From: Pacificitalea manganoxidans
GTDB lineage: Bacteria; Pseudomonadota; Alphaproteobacteria; Rhodobacterales; Rhodobacteraceae
DNA length: 64,000 nucleotides
NCBI RefSeq assembly: GCF_002504165.1
Contig: NZ_CP021404.1
Location: 248,001 to 312,000, forward strand
Direction of reading: 5' to 3'
The notes below the pieces were generated by a model. It did not search any database, was not told where the DNA came from, and saw only the letters and a program-made list of their open reading frames with translations. Below, piece by piece: positions 34,988 to 43,823 of the stretch; within the stretch, counting starts at the first letter, position 1; each line of letters opens with the position of its first letter. The position numbers and the translations under genes are program-made.

Positions 34988-35602
34988 TCAACCGCCGATG
35001 GGCGCATCCAGCAGACCCTTATTGTTGTCGGGGCTGTCGTCAAAGACCTTGGCCTCCGTCACGCCGGGCAGGCGGGCGAAATCCTCCATCAGCGCGCGGG
35101 GGAACCATGTCCGTCCGACCGATTCGAAACCGGGCAAGCGGCTCAGCACGTCCGAGATGGAACGCGCGCACATGCTTTTGCCGACCGCGCCGTAGCTTTG
35201 GACGATTTGCAGGGCCTGCTCGGCGACCTCGGGGCTGACGCGCACTTCCTGCACCACGACGTGGTAGGTCACCCGCGCATGGTAATCTACATAGAGATCC
35301 AGCGCCGGGTCGGTCATGCCGTAGATCACGTCGCCCCGCTCTGGCGTCCGGCGGTTCCACCATGTGCCGGCGGGATCGAACATCACCCGTTGCGAGCCAT
35401 TGATCAGCAGGCCGGAATGCCCCCCCGCCCCGGTATTGTTGGAGATCGCGGTATATAGCGTCAGCGAGGCCGGCGCATTATGGCGATAGGCGGCGCGCTG
35501 CACATCCGCGAGCGGCGCGGCGCGATCGACGGCTCCGCAAGCCGCAAGCGCGACCGGCAAAACCAGCGCCGCAAGCAGGCGCAGGATAGCTCGGGGTGTC
35601 AT
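34988..35602 (-). CDS. Lipoprotein of unknown function, possible permuted papain-like fold
   Basis: A 204-residue protein from ATG 35602. The signal peptide ends in VALAAC with Cys22 as the lipidation site, so it should be membrane-anchored outside the cytoplasm. Conserved-looking segments are GAGGHSGLLING (His62), VMFDPAGTWW and GKSMCARSISDVLSRLPG (Cys145). His-before-Cys order with GHSGL recalls circularly permuted NlpC/P60-like folds (YiiX type), but this is only a motif-level guess. The predicted N-terminal extension beyond ATG 35602 is not supported. Confidence 0.78.
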   Translation of the reverse strand: MTPRAILRLLAALVLPVALAACGAVDRAAPLADVQRAAYRHNAPASLTLYTAISNNTGAGGHSGLLINGSQRVMFDPAGTWWNRRTPERGDVIYGMTDPALDLYVDYHARVTYHVVVQEVRVSPEVAEQALQIVQSYGAVGKSMCARSISDVLSRLPGFESVGRTWFPRALMEDFARLPGVTEAKVFDDSPDNNKGLLDAPIGG

Positions 35603-35613
35603 CGCGCCGCGGC

Positions 35614-35748
35614 TCAGCCGTTGACGATGTAGATGAAGATCAGCAGGAAAACGGCAATCGCCGCGCCCCAAGACACCATCTTCATGAAAGTGGCGAATGT
35701 CTTTTCCTGGACGGTGATGTCCATTTCGCCATGCTTGTGTTCGGCCAT
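35614..35748 (-). CDS. aa3-type cytochrome c oxidase subunit IV
   Basis: A 44-residue ORF with ATG at 35748 and GGAGAG upstream. It starts MAEHKHGEMDITVQEKTFAT, followed by a single membrane helix ending FLLIFIYIVNG. This matches the short subunit IV of the alphaproteobacterial aa3 oxidase, whose function is not settled. It sits alone here: none of the main oxidase subunits or assembly genes is in the window. It ends 11 nt before the lipoprotein ATG, so the two may be co-transcribed. Confidence 0.9.
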   Translation of the reverse strand: MAEHKHGEMDITVQEKTFATFMKMVSWGAAIAVFLLIFIYIVNG

Positions 35749-35839
35749 GAGGCTCTCCGTAGGTCTTGCGTGTTCCTGTGTTCCCTAGCGCATACCGACG
35801 GCGCTGAGAAGCCTGCCTAAGCGGGCCAGATTGGCGCAG

Positions 35840-36391
35840 TCACGCAGTGTCGCCCGTCTGCGCCGGTTCCACGGTGTCCGCATGGGGGGTGTCGTCATCT
35901 TGCAACTCCCGCGCAAGGCGGAAGCCGATGCGCCGGGGTTTCTCGGCCTCGCCCGGTTTCGGCAAGGCGCGCAGCATGACGTTGAGCTGCGACACATGCT
36001 GGATCAATTGCGTGCGCGCCCCGCCCGGCTCCGACCCGTAGAAGGTCACGATGTCCGGGTCGAAATAGCCCATGCCCTCGATTTTCAGCACACCCATCTG
36101 ACCGCCGGTGAAGCCCATCGCGATCTCCTGACTGTCGTCGAGCTGTTCCTCGAAATTCTTGATATAGAGGATCAGCCGCTCATAGGCCCATTGCGCGGGG
36201 CTTTTCTTCTGCGCGGGCTCGGCCATCCGCGCGGGCAGGGCTTGTTGCTCGGCCGTGGGGCGGGCGTCGGGATCAGCGTGGATTGCATGGGCGCGCGGCA
36301 TGGCATCCGCTTCATGCGCCTCGGCGGTGGTGGCGATATCGAGATCGCTGGCGCGCGGGTTTGAGGCGGGGCCGTTGGGGGTGTCGGTCAT
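35840..36391 (-). CDS. Conserved hypothetical protein (DUF6173-like)
   Basis: A 183-residue protein from ATG 36391, overlapping the MBL-hydrolase stop (ATGA). The first ~65 residues are low-complexity and rich in Ala, His and Asp. The core begins SPAQWAYERLILYIKNFEEQ and continues with MGFTGGQMGVLKIEGMGYF and PDIVTFYG. I recall this core as the family annotated DUF6173 in Rhodobacterales, with no known role. No signal or membrane segment is visible. Its operon partners are a MBL hydrolase and an acyl-CoA dehydrogenase. Confidence 0.82.
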   Translation of the reverse strand: MTDTPNGPASNPRASDLDIATTAEAHEADAMPRAHAIHADPDARPTAEQQALPARMAEPAQKKSPAQWAYERLILYIKNFEEQLDDSQEIAMGFTGGQMGVLKIEGMGYFDPDIVTFYGSEPGGARTQLIQHVSQLNVMLRALPKPGEAEKPRRIGFRLARELQDDDTPHADTVEPAQTGDTA

Positions 36392-37494
36392 GGTGTTGGA
36401 TACCTTTCGGCGGTGGCTTGCCACAGCCATGCACCCTGCGGATCGGGGCGGGTGCGGGTGACAAGTTGCAGATGCAGCAGGTGGTTGAGATGCCCCAGCG
36501 CCTCGACCATGGCCAACCCGTAAAGCCCCGCGTCGATCCTGCGGCGATAAAGCAACGGGAAGCAATCATGCGCGGTGCGCGGCTCGGCGAGGAACGGCAC
36601 CAGCCGGGCCAGCGCCTGATGGTGATTATCGATCAGCTGGTTCAAGCGCGCAGGCAGGCCGGTAAAAGGTAGCTTATGCCCCGGCAACACCAGTTGCGCG
36701 TCGGTCGCGTGGGTCGCAAGCCGGGTGCAGCTTTCCAGCCAGTCGCCCACCGGGTCCGCCAGCGGCTCGGTCGCGTAAACGCCCAGATTGGGGGAGATCG
36801 TGCCCAGAAGCTGATCCGCGCCCAGCACCAGCGCGCCGTCCTCGGACCAGAAGGTCGCTTGTTCCGGCGCGTGGCCATTGCCGATCCGCACGATCCAGTC
36901 GCGCGCGCCCATGGTGATGCGATCCCCTTCGGCGATACGGGTAAAGCCAAGGGGCATCGGCCAAAGGATATCGGCAAAGTTCAGCGGGCGTTCGGTCAGC
37001 CGCGCGGCGTAGATTTCGGCATCCATGCCCGCCCCGCGCCAGAAATCCAGAAGCTCCCCGGGCGGGGTGTCCTGCACATCGAGGCTCAACATCCGCGCCG
37101 ACAGCCACGCCGTGCGGGTGGTGACCAGTTCCGCTCCGTGCACGGACTGAAACCAGCCCGCCAGCCCGATGTGATCAGGGTGATGATGCGTCACAACCAC
37201 ACGGTGCACGGGGCGCCCGCCAAGCGGGCCGGTCATGATGTCATGCCAAAGCGCCCGGGTGCGGCTGCTGTTCAACCCGGTATCCACGACCGTCCAGCCA
37301 TCGCTGTCATCCAGCGCGTAGATATTGACGTGGTTCAGCGCATTGGGGAGCGGCACCCGCAGCCACAGCACGCCCGGCGCGACCTCCACCGCCGCGCCGG
37401 GGGCGGGCGGATCGGGAAACGGGGTTCGGATCGGGGCAGGGGCAACAGCAGCCGGGGGGGCTGCCGGGCCATCGGGGGTCTGGGGCGCGTCCAT
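36388..37494 (-). CDS. MBL-fold metallo-hydrolase
   Basis: A 368-residue hydrolase of the metallo-beta-lactamase/glyoxalase-II fold, from ATG 37494. A Pro/Ala-rich lead of about 30 residues precedes the fold. The metal-binding motif is THHHPDHIGLAG; further ligands fit in GNGHAPEQ, LGADQLLG and VLPGHKLPF. The C-terminal helical domain resembles glyoxalase-II/LACTB2-type hydrolases. The context next to acyl-CoA dehydrogenase suggests a thioesterase-like role, which is inference. It begins 11 nt after that gene's stop. Confidence 0.88.
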   Translation of the reverse strand: MDAPQTPDGPAAPPAAVAPAPIRTPFPDPPAPGAAVEVAPGVLWLRVPLPNALNHVNIYALDDSDGWTVVDTGLNSSRTRALWHDIMTGPLGGRPVHRVVVTHHHPDHIGLAGWFQSVHGAELVTTRTAWLSARMLSLDVQDTPPGELLDFWRGAGMDAEIYAARLTERPLNFADILWPMPLGFTRIAEGDRITMGARDWIVRIGNGHAPEQATFWSEDGALVLGADQLLGTISPNLGVYATEPLADPVGDWLESCTRLATHATDAQLVLPGHKLPFTGLPARLNQLIDNHHQALARLVPFLAEPRTAHDCFPLLYRRRIDAGLYGLAMVEALGHLNHLLHLQLVTRTRPDPQGAWLWQATAERYPTP

Positions 37495-37504
37495 GGCGGG
37501 CAAG

Positions 37505-39232
37505 CTAGCCCGCGAGCACCTCGGGGGAAAGGGCGGCAATGCCGTCTTGCCCCTCGGCCACCTGCGCCAGCAGCGCGGCATGTTCAGGCAGCAGGCGGCG
37601 GATGTAGAACGCGGCCAGCGTGCGGCGCGGGCCGGGCCCGGTGTCACCACCTGCTTCCGTGCGCTCGGCCATCGCGGCGCTGAGATGCGCGTCGGCACCG
37701 ATCACACGCGCAAAGGCACGCAGGAACGGCACCGCCACCCCCATGCGCGCGGCAGGCTCCTGTGTCGCAAGGCTTTCGATGCTTTCACGCAGGGTTTCGG
37801 CGGCCTGCCACACGGGGCCAGCTAGATCGGGCAGCGCGGTGCGGGCGGCTTCGGCGCGGGTTTCGACCTCGTCCAGCAGGCGCAGGGCCGCCTCGCCGCC
37901 ATCCATCATCTTGCGTCCGACCAGATCCATGGCCTGAATGCCGTTGGTGCCCTCGTAGATCGACGTCACGCGCACATCGCGGGCCAGTTGCGCGGCACCG
38001 GTTTCCTCGATGAAGCCCATGCCGCCATGCACCTGAATGCCCAGCTGCGCCATCTCGTTGCCGATATCGGTGCCATGCGCCTTGGCGATCGGTGTCAGCA
38101 GCGCGGCCCGCGCGGACCAGTCGGCGGAGCCGGTCGCATTGGCCATGTCAATCGCCACGGCGGTGCTGAGCGCGATAGCCCGCGCGGCAAAGGTTTCGGC
38201 CTTCATCTGCGCCAGCATCCGGCGCACATCGGCATGCTCGATAATCGTTCCGGTGCCACCTGCGCGGCCCTGCCGACGTTCCTGCGCATAGACCAGCGCG
38301 CGCTGGGTCGCGGCATCGGCGATGGCGACGCCCTGCACACCTACGCCAAGCCGCGCGTTGTTCATCATGGTGAACATCGCGGCCATACCGCCATGTTCTG
38401 CGCCGACCAGCCACCCGGTTGCGCCGTCATACTCCATCACGGCGGTGGGCGAGCCGTGCAGGCCAAGTTTGTGCTCAAGACTGACGACCCGCAGGGAATT
38501 GGCCGCGCCAGGTGTGCCATCGGCGTCGGGCAGGTATTTCGGGACGATGAACAGGCTGATGCCCTTCGTTCCCTGCGGCGCGTCAGGCAGGCGTGCCAGC
38601 ACCAGATGCACGATGTTTTCGGCGAAATCGTTGTCGCCCCAAGTGATGTAGATCTTCTGCCCGGTGATCCGGTAGGTTCCATCCTCGGCGGGCACAGCGC
38701 GGGTGGTCAGCGCGCCGACATCCGATCCGGCTTGCGGCTCAGTCAGGTTCATGGTGCCGCACCATTCGCCGGAGATCAGCTTGGGCAGGTAAAGCTCTTT
38801 CAGCGCGTCGGAGGCATGATGCTCCAGCGCCTCGATCTGACCTTGGCTCATCAGCGGATTCAACGACAGCGACAGACAGGCGGCGGCCATCATGTCATTT
38901 ACGCAGGTGGCCAGCGACAGGGGCAGATCCATGCCGCCATGCTCGGACGTTGCGGAAATGCCGATCCAGCCGCCCTCGGCGATGGCGCGATAGGCCTCCG
39001 CGAAACCGGGAGAGGTCCGCGTCACACCGTTTTCCAGCCGGGCGGGGTGCAGGTCGCCGGCCCGGTTCACAGGGGCCAGCACGCCGGTCGCAAGCCGCGC
39101 GGCTTCGTCCAGAATGGCGGCGCAGGTGTCGGGCGTCGCCTCGTCGAAACGCTCGGTCGCCGCGACCCGGTCGAATCCCACGACATGATCCAGCAAGAAC
39201 CTGAACTCGTTGACATTGGCGCGGTAGCTCAC
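37505..39232 (-). CDS. Acyl-CoA dehydrogenase, long form
   Basis: A 575-residue FAD enzyme that introduces the alpha-beta double bond into acyl-CoA. The GTG at 39232 gives MSYRANVNEFRFLLDHV, the usual N-terminus of this branch, with AGGGGG about 8 nt upstream. FAD and substrate segments are MNLTEPQAGSDVG, ITGQKIYITWGDND and LGVGVQGVAIADAA; LGIQVHGGMGFIEETG and YEGTNGIQAMDL are near the C-terminal half. The ~600-residue form with a C-terminal extension includes DmdC-type enzymes of DMSP breakdown, but many are general, so I do not assign DmdC. First gene of the operon with the MBL hydrolase. Confidence 0.92.
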   Translation of the reverse strand: MSYRANVNEFRFLLDHVVGFDRVAATERFDEATPDTCAAILDEAARLATGVLAPVNRAGDLHPARLENGVTRTSPGFAEAYRAIAEGGWIGISATSEHGGMDLPLSLATCVNDMMAAACLSLSLNPLMSQGQIEALEHHASDALKELYLPKLISGEWCGTMNLTEPQAGSDVGALTTRAVPAEDGTYRITGQKIYITWGDNDFAENIVHLVLARLPDAPQGTKGISLFIVPKYLPDADGTPGAANSLRVVSLEHKLGLHGSPTAVMEYDGATGWLVGAEHGGMAAMFTMMNNARLGVGVQGVAIADAATQRALVYAQERRQGRAGGTGTIIEHADVRRMLAQMKAETFAARAIALSTAVAIDMANATGSADWSARAALLTPIAKAHGTDIGNEMAQLGIQVHGGMGFIEETGAAQLARDVRVTSIYEGTNGIQAMDLVGRKMMDGGEAALRLLDEVETRAEAARTALPDLAGPVWQAAETLRESIESLATQEPAARMGVAVPFLRAFARVIGADAHLSAAMAERTEAGGDTGPGPRRTLAAFYIRRLLPEHAALLAQVAEGQDGIAALSPEVLAG

Positions 39233-39368
39233 CGTCTGATCCCCCTGCTGCGGTCCAAGTCGCGTTGGATTACGCCTTGGCAGTTGCGGGACGCGGGCGT
39301 ATCCCGGCCCCCGGACACAAGGCTATCTGCCGCCTGTCTGCCCGCAAAGTTCAACGTGACGTCACAAA

Positions 39369-40361
39369 ATGTCCCATATCCCCGCATCCGCGACGCCCCC
39401 CGCCGGGCAAGAGACCCTTCACCTTGCCGATGATGACGTCGGGCTGGCCCGGGCGGCGGAATTGCTGCGCGCCGGGCGGCTCGTCGCCTTCCCGACCGAG
39501 ACGGTCTATGGGCTGGGCGGCAATGGGCGCGACGGGGCGGCGGTGGCCGGGATCTATGCGGCAAAGGGCCGGCCCAGCTTCAACCCGTTGATCCTGCATG
39601 TGCCGTCGCTGGACGCGGCGCAGGAGATCGGTGTGATCGAGGGCGCGGCGCTGGATCTGGCGCAGGCTTTCTGGCCCGGTCCGCTGACGCTGGTGGTGCG
39701 GTTGCGGGCCTCCGCCGGGGTCGCGTCGCTGGTGACCGCCGGGCTCGATACCGTGGCGCTGCGGGTGCCGGATCTGGCGCTGGCGCGCGCGCTGCTGGAG
39801 CAGGTCGGCGCGCCGGTTGCCGCGCCTTCCGCCAATCCTTCGGGCCGGGTCAGCCCGACGCGTGCGGCGCATGTTCTGGACGGGCTATCGGGGCGCATCG
39901 CCGCCGTTCTGGACGGCGGACCGACACAGGTCGGGGTGGAGAGCACCATCATTGGCGCAAGCGACGGGCAGGCGCGCCTGCTGCGGCCCGGCGGCCTGCC
40001 GGAAGAAGCAATCGTCGCCGCACTTGGCCGCCCTTTGGCGGGCCCGCTGCCCGTCCCCGGGGACCGGCCTGTCGCGCCGGGGCAGCTTTCGTCGCATTAC
40101 GCGCCTGCGGCCCCAGTGCGGTTGGGCGTGACAATGCCCGCGCCGGGCGAGCGGCTTTTGGGTTTTGGACCGGTGGCGGGCGCTGCGCTGAACCTGTCGG
40201 AGGCGGGCGATCTGGCCCAAGCGGCCGCGAACCTGTTCGATCACATGCGGCGGCTGGATGCCGAGGGCACGGCGCCCATCGCGGTGTCGCCGATCCCCAA
40301 TCACGGGCTGGGTCGCGCCATCAACGACCGTTTGCGCCGGGCCGCCGCGCCCCGCGACTAA
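39369..40361 (+). CDS. L-threonylcarbamoyladenylate synthase, Sua5 type
   Basis: This enzyme makes threonylcarbamoyl-AMP from Thr, bicarbonate and ATP for t6A37 of tRNA. It has 330 residues: a YrdC/TsaC domain (GRLVAFPTETVYGLGGNG, KGRPSFNPLILHV, APSANPSGRVSPT, GVESTII) plus a C-terminal Sua5 domain (PGQLSSHYAP...), so it is the Sua5 form rather than short TsaC. Divergent from the acyl-CoA dehydrogenase operon across 136 nt. Confidence 0.94.
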   Translation: MSHIPASATPPAGQETLHLADDDVGLARAAELLRAGRLVAFPTETVYGLGGNGRDGAAVAGIYAAKGRPSFNPLILHVPSLDAAQEIGVIEGAALDLAQAFWPGPLTLVVRLRASAGVASLVTAGLDTVALRVPDLALARALLEQVGAPVAAPSANPSGRVSPTRAAHVLDGLSGRIAAVLDGGPTQVGVESTIIGASDGQARLLRPGGLPEEAIVAALGRPLAGPLPVPGDRPVAPGQLSSHYAPAAPVRLGVTMPAPGERLLGFGPVAGAALNLSEAGDLAQAAANLFDHMRRLDAEGTAPIAVSPIPNHGLGRAINDRLRRAAAPRD

Positions 40362-40367
40362 GGCCCG

Positions 40368-40808
40368 TCAGGTCGCGCCAAGCCTTTCCCGCAATTCCCG
40401 CAGCACCGGCAGGGCCGCGCGTACACGGGCGGGACCGATATCGTTCACCACCTCGGTGATGATCGGCGTGATCGCGGCGATGGCCGCATCGCGCGCCGAC
40501 CGGCCCGCAGGGCTGATCGACACGAATTTCCGCCGTGCATCGTCCCAATCGGGGCGCACATGGACATGGCCTGCCCATTCCAGCTTGGCCAGCGTGTTGC
40601 TCATCGCGCCGCGGGTCAGGTGGAAACTGCGGGCCAGTTGCGCGGGGGTGCGCTCCTCGCTCAGCCGGGCCAGATGATTGAGCACCGAAAAATGGCTCAG
40701 CTCCATCCCGCGCGGCAAAGCGCGCGACAGCCGGTTCCGCGCGAGCTGATCGGCGGTAAAGATTTCGCTGAATAGCGCAACGGCCAGAGGATCGCTGCTG
40801 GTGCTCAT
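40368..40808 (-). CDS. MarR family transcriptional regulator
   Basis: A 146-residue winged-helix regulator: HFSVLNHLARLSEERTPAQL, HLTRGAMSNTLAKLEWAGHV with the recognition helix, and a wing DARRKFVSISPAG. The ATG at 40808 overlaps the stop of the nitrilase gene, so it is the last gene of a comF-grxC-nitrilase-marR operon. The ligand and targets are unknown. Confidence 0.9.
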   Translation of the reverse strand: MSTSSDPLAVALFSEIFTADQLARNRLSRALPRGMELSHFSVLNHLARLSEERTPAQLARSFHLTRGAMSNTLAKLEWAGHVHVRPDWDDARRKFVSISPAGRSARDAAIAAITPIITEVVNDIGPARVRAALPVLRELRERLGAT

Positions 40809-41638
40809 TGGGGCGGCGTGAAGGGCATGTCGCTCAGGATCGAGGGTATCCGGGTGCGGGATTTATCCACTGCGGCGCGGTCGATATCAACCATCGTCAC
40901 CCCCGGCGCGGTGCCGGCATCGGCGATGACCTCGCCCCATGGCGACACGACAAGGCTGTGGCCGTGGGTCGCGCGCTGCTTGCCGCGCGTGGTGGGGTGG
41001 GTTCCGGTCTGGGCCGGGGCCAGCACCCACGCGCCGGCTTCAATGGCGCGGGCGCGCAGCAGCGGCTCCCAGTGGGCGGCGCCGGTGACAGGGGAAAACG
41101 CCGAGGGCACGGTCAGGATCTCTGCGCCTGCGCGCGCCAAGCTGCGGTAAAGCTGCGGAAACCGAAGGTCGTAGCAGATGGTCAGCCCCACCCTGCCAAA
41201 AGGCGTCTCGGCCATCACGGCGCGGTCCCCGGGGCGGTAGCCGTCCGATTCGCGGTAGGTTTCGGTTTCGGACACCGTGACATCGAACATGTTGATCTTG
41301 TCATACCATGCCGCGATGCCGCCCTGTGGATCGATCAGGAATGATCGGTTGGCAAAGCGACCGTCCGCATCGTCGGTTTTCAGCGCCAGCGATCCGATCA
41401 GCAGCCAGACCCCCGCCGCCGCCGCGCTGTCGCGCAGCCCGGCCAGCGTGGGGTCGTCGGCTTCGAGATGCAGAACGTCCTTCTGATGTGCTCTGCTGGC
41501 CGACACGCAGTTAGTGACTTCGGGCGTCAGGACGAACCCCGCACCATCCGCGACGGCATCGGCCAGCATGGCCTGCGTCACCGCAAGGTTCGTCGCTGGA
41601 TCGTCACCGCAGGTCAGCTGCAGCAGGGCGGTGCGCAT
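40805..41638 (-). CDS. Carbon-nitrogen hydrolase (Nit/deaminated glutathione amidase-like)
   Basis: A 277-residue nitrilase-superfamily amidase. The catalytic triad fits Glu40 (LTPEVTN), Lys114 (YDKINMFDV) and Cys155 (TICYDLRFP). The segments around the Lys and Cys match the Nit1/YbeM branch, which repairs deaminated glutathione; the neighbouring glutaredoxin gene makes that plausible. It starts right after the grxC stop and overlaps marR by 4 nt. Confidence 0.92.
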   Translation of the reverse strand: MRTALLQLTCGDDPATNLAVTQAMLADAVADGAGFVLTPEVTNCVSASRAHQKDVLHLEADDPTLAGLRDSAAAAGVWLLIGSLALKTDDADGRFANRSFLIDPQGGIAAWYDKINMFDVTVSETETYRESDGYRPGDRAVMAETPFGRVGLTICYDLRFPQLYRSLARAGAEILTVPSAFSPVTGAAHWEPLLRARAIEAGAWVLAPAQTGTHPTTRGKQRATHGHSLVVSPWGEVIADAGTAPGVTMVDIDRAAVDKSRTRIPSILSDMPFTPPQ

Positions 41639-41905
41639 TTACCCGGCATCCGCGTTGAGCAGGGGGTCCAGCTTGCCCGCCCGCTCCAGCGCGTGAAGTT
41701 CGTCACAGCCGCCGACATGGGTCTTGCCCACGAAGATCTGCGGGACGGTATGGCGGCCATTGGCGCGGTCCATCATTTCCGACCGGCGGTCAGGTTGGGC
41801 CAGCACGTCGATTTCGGTGAAATCGACGCCTTTTTCACTCAGCAGACGCTTGGCGGCGTGGCAGTAGCCGCACAGCGGCGAGGTGTAGATTTCGACGGTT
41901 TGCAT
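41639..41905 (-). CDS. grxC: Glutaredoxin 3
   Basis: An 88-residue glutaredoxin from ATG 41905. The dithiol active site is CGYC (Cys12, Cys15) in YTSPLCGYCHAAK. HTVPQIFVG with the cis-Pro and HVGGCDELHAL for glutathione binding are conserved. It reduces disulfides with glutathione in the cytoplasm. The stop abuts the next gene's ATG. Confidence 0.95.
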   Translation of the reverse strand: MQTVEIYTSPLCGYCHAAKRLLSEKGVDFTEIDVLAQPDRRSEMMDRANGRHTVPQIFVGKTHVGGCDELHALERAGKLDPLLNADAG

Positions 41906-41953
41906 GGCAAATCTCCGACAGGTGTGGGGCCGCAGCGCGGCGTTACCCCACAT

Positions 41954-42787
41954 CTAGGGTGCCGGGACCACGGGCGCCAGCCCCCGGCGGGCGTCAGCAG
42001 GCGGGCCGGAGGTGCGGTGCGCGATCGGGGGCTGTTTGCCGGTGGCCTTCGCGCGTCCAGTGCCGCTGCCGGGAAGGGCGCGGGCAAGGACCGCAATGCT
42101 GACCTCGCCGCTGCCCGCCGCGTGACAGGCAAGGGCCGCCGCTTCGAGCGTTGCGCCAGAGGTCATGACATCGTCAACGATCAGCACCCGACGCCCCGCG
42201 ATATGTTTGGCATGGCGAGGCGTGACACGGATCGCGCCGTCAAGCCGTGCGAAACGGGTGTCGCGATCCGCGCCCTCCAATGCCGGGGTCGCTCGGGGAC
42301 GCTCGAGCAGATCAGGGCACAGCGTGGCCCCGGTTTGAACGGCCAGCGCCCGCGCCAGAAGCGCGGATTGATTGTAACGCCGCCGGAGCAGTCGCAACCG
42401 GTGCAGCGGCACGGGCGCGATCACCGTATCGGGGCGGATCAAAGGCCCGGCCACCCGTGCCAGCCATCGCCCCGCCACCGGGGCCAGATCGATGCGGTCG
42501 CCATGCTTCAACCCCAGAACGAAGCGCCGCCCGGTTCCCGCATAGACCAGCGCCGCCACACCCGCGTGCCACGGGCGGGGACGGGTCAGGCAGTCATCGC
42601 AGCGCAGGGCGGCGGGATCGGTTTCCTCCCCCGGCAGGGGCGCACCGCAGCCAGTGCAGGCGGCGCCGGTGATGAATTCGGCCTCCCGCCAACATGGCCC
42701 GCAAAAGCCGCTCGGCTCCGCGACGGTATGCCCGCAGCCGACGCAGCGATGGGGAAACACCACCTGAAGTATCGCGTGCAGTCCCAT
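41954..42787 (-). CDS. ComF family phosphoribosyltransferase-like protein
   Basis: A 277-residue protein. The N-terminal zinc-ribbon region has four CxxC-type pairs (CVGC, CGPC, CTGC, CDDC). The PRTase domain has the PRPP loop VLIVDDVMTSGAT and the RRYNQSALLARAL segment of the ComF/GntX family, linked in other bacteria to DNA uptake or fork rescue. The C-terminal ~30 residues are low-complexity and rich in Pro, Ala and Arg. First gene of its operon; divergent from the methyltransferase gene. Confidence 0.9.
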   Translation of the reverse strand: MGLHAILQVVFPHRCVGCGHTVAEPSGFCGPCWREAEFITGAACTGCGAPLPGEETDPAALRCDDCLTRPRPWHAGVAALVYAGTGRRFVLGLKHGDRIDLAPVAGRWLARVAGPLIRPDTVIAPVPLHRLRLLRRRYNQSALLARALAVQTGATLCPDLLERPRATPALEGADRDTRFARLDGAIRVTPRHAKHIAGRRVLIVDDVMTSGATLEAAALACHAAGSGEVSIAVLARALPGSGTGRAKATGKQPPIAHRTSGPPADARRGLAPVVPAP

Positions 42788-42878
42788 TCTGGCCTCCTGC
42801 CGGTTTCCGTCCTGATCCCAGCGGCAAGTTTGCGGCGCAGGGCTTCCCGTTGGCGGGTGGGGTGGCTATGTCAGCGCC

Positions 42879-43736
42879 ATGACCGACACACCGCCCCTGC
42901 TGACCGACCGCGCCGCTTTGGAGGCGCACCGCGCCCGTGCCGCCCGTGGGGGCGTCGCCGATTTTCTGTGGCGTGCGGTGTCGGATGAGATCGATGAAAG
43001 ACTGCTGGAGGTTAACAGGGGGTTTAACTCCGTCGCGGTGGTGTCCCCGCAGCCAGATATGTGGCGCGATCTGCGCGCCGCAGGCCCGCACCCGCAGGCG
43101 CGCTTCGTTGCGGATGCCGACGTGTTGGACCTGCCGCAGCAGGGCCACGATCTGGTATTGCACCTGATGGCACTGCACTGGGCCAATGACCCGGTCGGGC
43201 AGATGGTGCAGGCGCGCCGGGCGCTGCGGCCTGACGGGCTGTTCATGGCGGCGCTGCTGGGCGGCGATACGCTGACGGAGTTGCGCCAGTGCTTGGCCGA
43301 GGCCGAAGTTGCGGAAACCGGCGGCCTGTCCCCTCGTGTCGCTCCGATGGCGGAGATCCGTGATATGGGCGGCTTGTTGCAGCGCGCAGGCTTTGCGCTG
43401 CCGGTGGCCGATAGCCTGCCGCTCACCGTCAGTTACCGCGATGCGTTTCACCTGATGCAGGATCTGCGCGCAATGGGGGAAACGAACGCGCTGGCCAGCC
43501 GCCACCGGGCGATGGTGCCGCGTGCAGTCTTTGCCCGTGCCGCGGCGCTATACTCCCAGCGATTCGGCGAGGCTGATGGCCGCATTCGCGCCAGTTTCGA
43601 GCTGATCTTCTTGGCGGGGTGGGCCCCCGACGAAAGCCAGCAGCAACCGCTGCGGCCCGGCTCGGCCAAAAGTCGGCTGGCCGATGCGCTGAAGGTGCCG
43701 GAAACCGGGCTGGATGATACGCCGCGCGGCAATTGA
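42879..43736 (+). CDS. SAM-dependent methyltransferase-fold protein (BioC/NDUFAF5-like)
   Basis: A 285-residue class I methyltransferase-fold protein: VADFLWRAVSDEIDERLLEV, then DLVLHLMALHWANDPVGQMVQ and RRALRPDGLFMAALLGG. The order and the HWAND segment match the branch related to BioC and to mitochondrial NDUFAF5, which is an arginine hydroxylase acting on complex I. Whether this one methylates or hydroxylates is open. It precedes hemH by 87 nt on the same strand. Confidence 0.85.
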   Translation: MTDTPPLLTDRAALEAHRARAARGGVADFLWRAVSDEIDERLLEVNRGFNSVAVVSPQPDMWRDLRAAGPHPQARFVADADVLDLPQQGHDLVLHLMALHWANDPVGQMVQARRALRPDGLFMAALLGGDTLTELRQCLAEAEVAETGGLSPRVAPMAEIRDMGGLLQRAGFALPVADSLPLTVSYRDAFHLMQDLRAMGETNALASRHRAMVPRAVFARAAALYSQRFGEADGRIRASFELIFLAGWAPDESQQQPLRPGSAKSRLADALKVPETGLDDTPRGN

Positions 43737-43823
43737 CAGCCCGCGCCCTGCGGCAATCTATCCCCGATCCGCCAGCGATCCCGGCGCGTATAGGGGCAAA
43801 CGACAGATGATGAGGACGACCAC

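Noticed and set aside
37505-39232. Assignment of the acyl-CoA dehydrogenase as DmdC
   Set aside because: The length and N-terminus fit the broader branch, but Roseobacters carry several such paralogues and no dmdA, dmdB or dmdD gene is adjacent.
39355-39365. TGACGTCA palindrome just before the Sua5 start
   Set aside because: A short palindrome expected by chance; no bacterial regulator I can name fits and there is no second copy nearby.
37988-39433. A 481-codon plus-strand frame opposite the acyl-CoA dehydrogenase
   Set aside because: Shadow of a gene with full family motifs; no own domain or ribosome site.
41468-42988. A 506-codon plus-strand frame across the nitrilase, grxC and comF genes
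   Set aside because: Runs antisense through three well-supported genes and has no recognisable domain.
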